The notes under the pieces are model-generated. The model did not search any database, was not told where the DNA came from, and saw nothing but the letters and a program-made list of their open reading frames with translations. DNA of 64,000 bases from JACTMZ01 sp044359955. Lineage in GTDB: Bacteria; Verrucomicrobiota; Verrucomicrobiia; Chthoniobacterales; JACTMZ01. Where the stretch lies: contig JBIKLF010000001.1 in assembly GCA_044359955.1 (NCBI GenBank), forward strand, positions 62,001-126,000. Direction: 5' to 3'. Of the stretch, positions 58,142-64,000 are shown in pieces; within the stretch, counting starts at the first letter, position 1; each line of letters starts with the position of its first letter. Position numbers and translations under genes: made by a program.

Positions 58142-60978
58142 GACGAAGTCTCCGTGGCGTCCGCCGGGGCGAACTTCTTGAGTTTCTCGCGGGCCTGATC
58201 CGCTTCGGGCAGCGAGGCGAGGTCCTCGCTGTTGGCCAACTCCTCGTAAGTTTTGCGCGCGGCTTCCAGGTCCGCAATCTGCTCGAAGGCCTCGCCGCTG
58301 CGCAGGTAGGCCTTGGCCACGGTAGCGGGCCATTTCCCGTAAAGGACGTAGATGCGTTGGTAGTAGGGAATGGCCAACTGCGGGCGGTTGCGTTGCATTT
58401 CGAGTTCGCCGAGTGCAAGCAGGGCCTGCGCCTTGAGTTTGCCGGACACATTTTCCGCCGCGAGCAGCCGGGTGTAGGAATCGACCGCCTCGTCGAGACG
58501 TCCTTCGCCGACTTCGATCCGTGCGCGTGTTTCCAACACATCACCCATCAACGACGACCATGGCGTGTCGCGCTCGATGCGACCGTAGTAGTCGAGCGCC
58601 GTTTGCGTGTCGCCTGCTTCGAGAGCCAGCTTGGCCAGGGCCCCCAGCGCCTTGTCTTTTTGCGGCGCGCGCGGGTGCCATTTCAGCATTTCGCGGTAAA
58701 TCCCGGCCGCCAAATCGCGGCGGCGCCGGCCCTCCGCCGGATCGGCCTGGGCGGCGGCTGCGAGCATTTGGGCTTCGGCACAGTCCACCAACACGGCGGG
58801 GCTTGTGATCTGCGCGTCGACCAGCACGGACGCCTCGCGCAGGAGTGCTTGCGAGAGGTCGGGGTCGGACTTTTTCACGGCTTGGGCCAGCGCCCAGATG
58901 GTCCGCACCGCAAGCACATTTTGCTCCCCGGCCTCGGCCTGCGCGCGCAATGCCCGCAAGTCCGCGAGGTAGTCGAGTTTCTCCGAATCGCCTTGATACA
59001 ACCGTCCCAAGGCGAGGAACAAATCCTCCACCGCGTAGGACGTCGGATCGTTGCCGAACTTTTTGATGGCCGACCAATATTCCTCCTTGGCCTTCTCCAT
59101 CTGGTCCTCCTGCCGCCACGCGGTGCCGATGTAGAAAAGCGCTTCGGCCGCCCGCGGGCTCTGCGGATACTGCTCGAGGAAGGCCTGCATGAGATTGCGC
59201 AAGCCTTCGTAGTCCTCCTCCAGTTTGAGAACCTTGGCCAATTTGAATTGCGCCTCCTCGTGGAAACGTCCCGCCGCGGCGGGCACGCTGGCGTAGACCG
59301 CTTTGCCTTCGTCGGACTCGGCCTGGGCGAGCAGGGCGTCGCCGAGCAGGATGCGCGCCTCGGCGGATTCTTCGCCGTCCGGGTAGGTGCCCAGGTAAGC
59401 TTTCAACTCCTCCGCGGCGGTCTCGTATTCCCGCATCGATTGAGCGCAGTAGGCGTGGCGGAAAGCCGCCGGGCCAAGTAGTGCGCCCTTGGGATACTCG
59501 GTCGGGATGGCGCTCAGAACTTCGCGCGCTTCGGGAAATTTCTTGGCGAAAGCCAGCGCCGATCCCTGCCAGTAGGCGGCCGATTCGCCGAGTTCGTTGT
59601 CCGGGTATTTTTTGCCGAACTCGGCGAAAAGCTCGGCCGCCTCCTCGTTCTTCTCCGACAGTAACTGCGTGAAAGCCTGCATGAAAACAGCCCGCGGCGC
59701 CTGTTCGGTTTCGGGGAATTTCGCCGCGAGATTGGTGAAAGTGGTCAGCGCCGTGTCGTAATCCTGATCCTGCTGTTGCGCCATGCCTTGCAGATAAAGG
59801 ACGAGGGGCAACTGCTTTGATTTCGGAAAACGCTCGGCAAAAAGTTGCGCCCCCTCGACAGCTTTGTCGTAGCGCTCGATCGCCATCCAGCTCTGCAAGG
59901 CGGTTATGGAAGCCTGCTCGACCACCGCATCAGGCGGCATTTCGCTGAGCATGTCATTGAGCAGCAAAGCGCATTCGCGGTAGCGGTCCTGCTGGTGGAA
60001 AGCGCTGGCCATGCGGAAGCGGACGGACGCGTCGAAGGACGGAATTTTCTCGAGGTTTTTCAACTCTTCCTCGACTTCGCGCGCGATCTGGCGCGCCTGC
60101 GAGCGCTCGAAAACATCCGGATTCGGCGACGCCTCAAGCACGGCCAGTTGCTCCTTGATGTCTTCCAGCCGGCGTTGCTGGTGCGCGATCAACCGCTCGC
60201 GCGGCCAGATGGTCTGCAGGGCGCGGATGGCCTCGCGCGGTTTTTCGTCTTCGAGATATTTTTCACCCAGCGCCATGGCCAGCGTCTGGAACGTGGCAAT
60301 TTGCGTGATGCGGTCCTGCCGCGCGCCCTCTTGGGCGAGCAACTCGAGCGCGGCGGCGTCCTGGCCGGTTTCGATCAGGCTGTGCAGTTCCAGCACGGTG
60401 GCGCGCCCGCGGTGGAGGCTTTCCGGATTTTGGCGGATGACATTCAAGGCCGCGGCCGCCTCTTTCTTTTTACCCTCGACCAACAGCGCAGTCGCCGAAA
60501 GCAGCGCCGCATCCTGTCTTCGCCGCGAGCGGGGGAATTTTTCGATGAACCCGTCGAGGGCTTCGCGCGCCCGGGCATTCTCGTCGAGTTGGATCAGGGA
60601 GACGCCCCGCCAGAAGGCCAAGTTCTCCTGCTTCTCGGGCGCCATTTCTTCGAAGGCCTGCGCCGCCTCGATGGACTCGAGAGCCGCGTCGAACTTCTGC
60701 GTCTGCAACAAAGCGGCCGACAAATTGTAGCGCACGTGGGGCAGGGTGGGCTTGGCCTCGGCCGACGCGCCGAAGTCGCGCAGGTAACCCTCGTATCCGG
60801 TCACCGCCTCCGCGTAGCGCTTCTCGTTGTAGGCCCGGTCAGCCTTGATGATGAGATCCCGCGCCGTCCCGGCCTCCGGCGCCGCCTCTTCGTCTTGCGC
60901 CGCGAGCGGTCCGACCGCCGCCATGCCGGTCATCGCGGCCGCCAGAATCAGGCGCAGACATCTCGGCAATGGTAACAC
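58138..60978 (-). CDS. Large secreted tetratricopeptide-repeat protein
   Basis: A 946-residue protein with a signal peptide (residues 1-28, ending GPLAAQDE) followed by more than a dozen TPR-like repeats of about 34-36 residues, spread over its length (LGDALLAQAESDEGKAVYAS, AKAYLRSGEAFEQIADLEAA and others). The start is GTG 60978. It heads the operon TPR - secreted protein - exbB - exbD - exbD - VWA, each joined by overlap or a few bases. I infer a periplasmic or outer-membrane scaffold energised by the motor. Confidence 0.85.
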   Translation of the reverse strand: MLPLPRCLRLILAAAMTGMAAVGPLAAQDEEAAPEAGTARDLIIKADRAYNEKRYAEAVTGYEGYLRDFGASAEAKPTLPHVRYNLSAALLQTQKFDAALESIEAAQAFEEMAPEKQENLAFWRGVSLIQLDENARAREALDGFIEKFPRSRRRQDAALLSATALLVEGKKKEAAAALNVIRQNPESLHRGRATVLELHSLIETGQDAAALELLAQEGARQDRITQIATFQTLAMALGEKYLEDEKPREAIRALQTIWPRERLIAHQQRRLEDIKEQLAVLEASPNPDVFERSQARQIAREVEEELKNLEKIPSFDASVRFRMASAFHQQDRYRECALLLNDMLSEMPPDAVVEQASITALQSWMAIERYDKAVEGAQLFAERFPKSKQLPLVLYLQGMAQQQDQDYDTALTTFTNLAAKFPETEQAPRAVFMQAFTQLLSEKNEEAAELFAEFGKKYPDNELGESAAYWQGSALAFAKKFPEAREVLSAIPTEYPKGALLGPAAFRHAYCAQSMREYETAAEELKAYLGTYPDGEESAEARILLGDALLAQAESDEGKAVYASVPAAAGRFHEEAQFKLAKVLKLEEDYEGLRNLMQAFLEQYPQSPRAAEALFYIGTAWRQEDQMEKAKEEYWSAIKKFGNDPTSYAVEDLFLALGRLYQGDSEKLDYLADLRALRAQAEAGEQNVLAVRTIWALAQAVKKSDPDLSQALLREASVLVDAQITSPAVLVDCAEAQMLAAAAQADPAEGRRRRDLAAGIYREMLKWHPRAPQKDKALGALAKLALEAGDTQTALDYYGRIERDTPWSSLMGDVLETRARIEVGEGRLDEAVDSYTRLLAAENVSGKLKAQALLALGELEMQRNRPQLAIPYYQRIYVLYGKWPATVAKAYLRSGEAFEQIADLEAARKTYEELANSEDLASLPEADQAREKLKKFAPADATETSS

Positions 60979-61053
60979 CCGTCAAAAATGCCCCCGCCGC
61001 GCCGCCGGGCGCGAGGTCAAAATTGCGTTTCCGCCCGCCGGCCTGATGGCAAG

Positions 61054-62064
61054 ATGCTCCCCATGCCCGCCGCCGCCCCGCTCGAGACCGCTGTCCGCAA
61101 GTTGATCGGGCAGCCGGAGTCCGGCAGCTTCGACGAAATACTTCTGCTGCTTCACGCCTTTCATTACGCCAACAATGCCCCCTACCGCGCTTTTTGCCAG
61201 AGCCTCGGGGTCGGTGCAGCGGTGGCCCATTGGCGGCAAATCCCCTGCGTCCCCCAAGCGGCCTTCAAACATGCGGACCTGCGCAGCTTCGCGGCGGCGG
61301 AAACGGTCCAAACATTCCGCACCAGCGGCACCACCGGCGAGGGCTACGGACAGCACCATTTCCGCACGCTCGACATTTACGAAGCTGCGGTGCGTGAAGG
61401 CTGGCGGCACGCCGGGCTGCCTTCAGGACCATTTCTCGTCCTCGCCCCGCATCCGGACGAGGCGCCATATTCCTCGCTCAGTCACATGCTGGCCACGCTG
61501 GCGCCGCGCGAGGCTTTCGTGGCGCCCGGCGGAGACATCGATGTGGCGCGCCTGCGTGATGTGTCAGGCCCGGTGTGTCTGCTCGGCACGGCTCTCGGGT
61601 TTTTGCATCTCATCGAAAAGCTGGGCAGCGACCGCCTCGCACTTCCCGCCGGCTCGACCGCGATGGAAACCGGCGGCTACAAAGGCAGTGGACGCGATGT
61701 CTCGCGGGCCGATCTCTACGCCATGATCGAAAACAAGCTCGGCCTCGCGTCCGGCGATATCATCAACGAATACGGCATGACCGAACTCAGCTCACAATTC
61801 TACGCCCGCGGTCCGCACGGTTGTCACCACGGTCCGCCGTGGGCCCGCGCTGTGGTGGTTGATCCGGTCACCTTGCAAGATGTCGCCGACGGCGGGACCG
61901 GCATCCTGCTCCTCTACGACGCGGCCAACGTCGGTTCCGTCGTCGGTATTCAAACGCAAGACCTCGCCATCAAACGCGGCGAGTCCTTCGAACTTCTCGG
62001 ACGGGATCCGTCCGCCCTGCCGCGCGGTTGCTCCCGTGCCGCCGATGAATGGTTGACGCGATGA
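61054..62064 (+). CDS. LuxE-type acyl-protein synthetase family protein
   Basis: A 336-residue member of the LuxE/acyl-activating family. AMP-binding loop RTSGTTGEGYGQHHF lies near residue 88, and NEYGMTELSSQFY near 232. LuxE activates fatty acids as acyl-AMP and passes them to LuxC. A start at 61063 (three residues less) is equally possible. The stop overlaps luxC (ATGA). No luxA, luxB or luxD is next to it, so light production is not implied. Confidence 0.83.
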   Translation: MLPMPAAAPLETAVRKLIGQPESGSFDEILLLLHAFHYANNAPYRAFCQSLGVGAAVAHWRQIPCVPQAAFKHADLRSFAAAETVQTFRTSGTTGEGYGQHHFRTLDIYEAAVREGWRHAGLPSGPFLVLAPHPDEAPYSSLSHMLATLAPREAFVAPGGDIDVARLRDVSGPVCLLGTALGFLHLIEKLGSDRLALPAGSTAMETGGYKGSGRDVSRADLYAMIENKLGLASGDIINEYGMTELSSQFYARGPHGCHHGPPWARAVVVDPVTLQDVADGGTGILLLYDAANVGSVVGIQTQDLAIKRGESFELLGRDPSALPRGCSRAADEWLTR

Positions 62065-63161
62065 ACACCACCGCCCGCGCCCGCGCCATCGCTGCAGCGG
62101 CCGAGCCATTCCGGCCGCTGCTCGGTCCGACTTCGGCGGCCGACCTGCTCGGTTGGCTAGAGGCCGAACTCGGCCACGCGGAGGCGCTGGACCGCTGGGT
62201 GCCGCATGGATCGAGTCAAAGTAAAGCTCTCGCCCCCGCCACCACAGTGCACGTGGTCAGCGGCAACACGCCGCACGCTGCGCTGCAAAGTCTCATCGGC
62301 GGACTGCTCCTGGGCAGCCGCAACTTGGTGAAGCTGCCGCGCGGCGGACTGCTCGAGATCGACGAATTTGTCGCGCGTTTGCCGTCCGAACTGCAGACCT
62401 TGGTCGAAACCGCGGAGGAGTTGCCCGACGCGTGGTTGACTGCCGCCGAGGCGGTCATCGTCTACGGTTCCGACGAGACCATCGCCCGGTTGCGCGTCCG
62501 CGTGGCGCCCGGAAAAAATTTTACCGGCCACGGCCACAAGGCGAGTCTCGGCATCGTGTGGGAGGATCCCGGCTTCGCTTCGTGCGCCGGAGCGGCGCGT
62601 GACGCTTCAAGGTTCGACCAACAAGGTTGTCTCTCTCCGCAGGTTTTTTACGTGCGCGAAACCGCGCCGGGTTTCGCCCGCGCCTACGCGGAAAATGTTG
62701 CTGCCGCGATGGACCAATTCAACCGCACGCATCCGCGCGGCCCGCTCACGGTCGAAGAAAAAGCCGCCATCGCCAATCTCCGCGCCGCTTACCGTTTCCG
62801 CGCCGCCGGCGACCTGCGGGTCGCCCTCTGGGAGGGCGGCAGCAACCTGGATTGGACGGTCATTTATGAGGAGGACGCCTGGTTCACCGCTTCCCCGCTC
62901 AACCGCGTCGTCTTCGTCAAACCCCTGCCGGAAAACCTGCCAGATGCCATGGGGCCGGCCCGCGATCAGGTCGGCGCCGTCGGTCTGTGGCCCTGCACCG
63001 GGGAGTTGGCCGACCGCTTTGCCGCGCTGCGTCCCTCGCGCTTCTGCCCCCTCGGACGCATGCAAGATCCGCCCTGGACTTGGCACAATGGCGGAGTCGC
63101 TCGTTTGGCTTCTTTGGTCAAGTGGGTTGATTTCGAGCCGACGAGCGGCTTGACTGGCTGA
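62061..63161 (+). CDS. LuxC-type acyl-CoA/fatty acid reductase
   Basis: A 366-residue member of the LuxC family (aldehyde-dehydrogenase superfamily). NAD(P)-binding VVSGNTPHAALQSLIGGLLL lies near residues 60-79. The catalytic Cys is in FDQQGCLSPQVFYV (about 192). LuxC reduces activated fatty acid to aldehyde. With the LuxE-type gene it makes a two-gene fatty acid reductase. Start ATG 62061 gives the ATGA overlap; an ATG at 62049 lies in luxE. Confidence 0.85.
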   Translation: MNTTARARAIAAAAEPFRPLLGPTSAADLLGWLEAELGHAEALDRWVPHGSSQSKALAPATTVHVVSGNTPHAALQSLIGGLLLGSRNLVKLPRGGLLEIDEFVARLPSELQTLVETAEELPDAWLTAAEAVIVYGSDETIARLRVRVAPGKNFTGHGHKASLGIVWEDPGFASCAGAARDASRFDQQGCLSPQVFYVRETAPGFARAYAENVAAAMDQFNRTHPRGPLTVEEKAAIANLRAAYRFRAAGDLRVALWEGGSNLDWTVIYEEDAWFTASPLNRVVFVKPLPENLPDAMGPARDQVGAVGLWPCTGELADRFAALRPSRFCPLGRMQDPPWTWHNGGVARLASLVKWVDFEPTSGLTG

Positions 63162-63165
63162 CCGC

Positions 63166-63384
63166 ATGCCCAAAGAAGAATCTATTTCCGCCCAAGGAGT
63201 TGTTGTCGAAGTGCTCCCGGGCACCATGTTTCGCGTCAAATTGGCGAACGACCGAATCGTCCTCGCCCACATCGGCGGGAAAATGCGCAAGCACTTCGTC
63301 CGCATTGTTCCCGGCGACAAAGTGCAGATCGAAATCTCGCCCTACGACCTGACCAAGGCGCGCATTACTTACCGCGAGAGATAA
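63166..63384 (+). CDS. infA: Translation initiation factor IF-1
   Basis: A 72-residue OB-fold protein, the usual IF-1 length. QGVVVEVLPGTMFRVKLAND and IGGKMRKHFVRIVPGDKVQIEISPYDLTKARITYR match IF-1 throughout. It lies 4 nt after the luxC-type gene rather than in the ribosomal protein operon. Confidence 0.96.
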   Translation: MPKEESISAQGVVVEVLPGTMFRVKLANDRIVLAHIGGKMRKHFVRIVPGDKVQIEISPYDLTKARITYRER

Positions 63385-63443
63385 TCGCGTCGGCTGAGCA
63401 GATCCAAAGTTAGCCCCGGCGACCCGGGTCGGATTGCTGGCCT

Positions 63444-64000
63444 CTATTGGCCGGTGAATTTGAGCAGGGCGAGTTCGACGCGTTGATCTTCGTCGAAATA
63501 AAAGCGCACGGCGCCATCGTGCCCGCGCAGGTCGGTCGGCACGCTGGCGCTGCTGCGGCGGGAGTGGATTTGGTGGAGTCCGGGTTGGGCGCGGTGGTAG
63601 GGGACTCCCCAGGCCTCGATGCGGCGGCAGTTGGCGCAGCGCAGGGCGAAGTATTCTTCCATGGCGGTGCGCTCGAGAATGCGGTATTCGACGTTCTCGA
63701 TCAGTTCAACGGTGTCATAGTCGAAAAATTCCAGCGGGTAGAGTCCGCGGGCCGGGAGGTGCGTCCAGCGCCAGCGCAAGACGCCGAGGCGGATGCGCGG
63801 ATCGTGCCCGGCCACGCGGTTGCGGAAGGAGAGGGTGTTGAGGGAGAGGGTGACGGGGGACTGCAGTCCGGCGTCGACCGTGACGTAAACGTGGTCGATG
63901 TTTTCCGCGCGCGGCGAGTTCTCGATGTCGAACCGGCTGACCTCCCCGGCCACCCGCGCCATGGGTGTGGCGGGGAAGGCGATGCCGTGGGGCGCCGCGC
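63444..64000 (-). CDS. Unrecognised protein, 5' end outside window
   Basis: The frame is open to the right edge; upstream of an ATG at 63962 the codons AAPHGIAFPATP read like protein, so the true start may lie beyond 64000. At least 172 residues: RVAGEVSRFDIENSPRAENI, then a CANCRRIEAWG Cys pair (CxxC) and GLHQIHSRR. The last third has a faint resemblance to DUF2278-type C-termini (GLHQIH ... DGAVRFYF), not enough to name it. Confidence 0.6.
   Translation of the reverse strand, partial: AAPHGIAFPATPMARVAGEVSRFDIENSPRAENIDHVYVTVDAGLQSPVTLSLNTLSFRNRVAGHDPRIRLGVLRWRWTHLPARGLYPLEFFDYDTVELIENVEYRILERTAMEEYFALRCANCRRIEAWGVPYHRAQPGLHQIHSRRSSASVPTDLRGHDGAVRFYFDEDQRVELALLKFTGQ

Noticed and set aside
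61054..63161. Bioluminescence (lux) operon
   Set aside because: LuxE and LuxC family genes only; luxA/luxB/luxD are absent from the neighbourhood.

Overview
The window is high-GC DNA from one bacterial chromosome. It is densely packed with core metabolism and cell-envelope genes. I infer a member of the PVC superphylum, most likely Verrucomicrobiota. The pointers are a clpS-DUF2017 pair, a prepilin-type protein with a perfect methylation motif, ExbB/ExbD clusters joined to TPR and VWA proteins, and many GTRG-hairpin (REP-type) repeats. This rests on gene families and organisation; there is no rRNA or tRNA in the window to test it, and no prophage or complete transposon is visible.

Regions: (1) 1-5450, minus: pyrR-pyrB-pyrC-pyrF-guaB-guaA, nearly all joined by ATGA/GTGA/TAATG overlaps, divergent from pyrD. 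(2) 5789-10887: pyrD, two TPM-domain proteins, a secreted LolA-like protein on the minus strand, then exbB-exbD-tonB. (3) 10980-17441: gap-pgk, a short PgpH-type HD membrane protein, ybeY, an unknown gene, clpS, DUF2017, recO. (4) 17489-21922: TPR protein, prmA, DoxX, lysA, a DUF1460 secreted amidase-like protein. (5) 22037-26024: a Fur-family regulator followed by sufC-sufB-sufD. (6) 26285-29528, minus: 2-oxoacid dehydrogenase E1alpha-E1beta-E2. (7) 29637-34407: oligopeptide ABC importer with an unusually large binding protein. (8) 34446-38003: rph, gmd, rpmB, a 67-residue conserved-looking protein, lhgO. (9) 38035-45156: secreted protein, hisB-hisH-hisA, lipoprotein, tyrA-aroA-cmk-plsC. (10) 45128-51399, minus: pseudopilin, glgB, two PilT-type ATPases and a yqjD/yqjE/yqjK-like trio. 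(11) 51513-53402: a NuoE-NuoF fusion. (12) 53646-60978, minus: zinc-ribbon coiled-coil protein and a six-gene TPR/ExbB/ExbD/ExbD/VWA operon. (13) 61054-64000: a LuxE-LuxC pair, infA, and a gene running off the edge.

Working together: pyrD plus pyrBCF and guaAB cover much of nucleotide synthesis; hisBHA, tyrA, aroA and lysA are amino-acid steps; SufCBD builds Fe-S clusters, probably under the adjacent Fur-family regulator. Two separate ExbB/ExbD motors suggest two proton-motive-force-driven envelope machines.

The non-coding structure is notable. Five loci carry GTRG-like tetranucleotides followed by an 8-9 bp hairpin with a 3-4 nt loop, four of them as inverted pairs (BIME-like); one pair forms the C-terminus of cmk. 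A separate palindromic element of about 160 bp occurs twice, each time touching a stop codon, and its core 18-mer occurs a third time.
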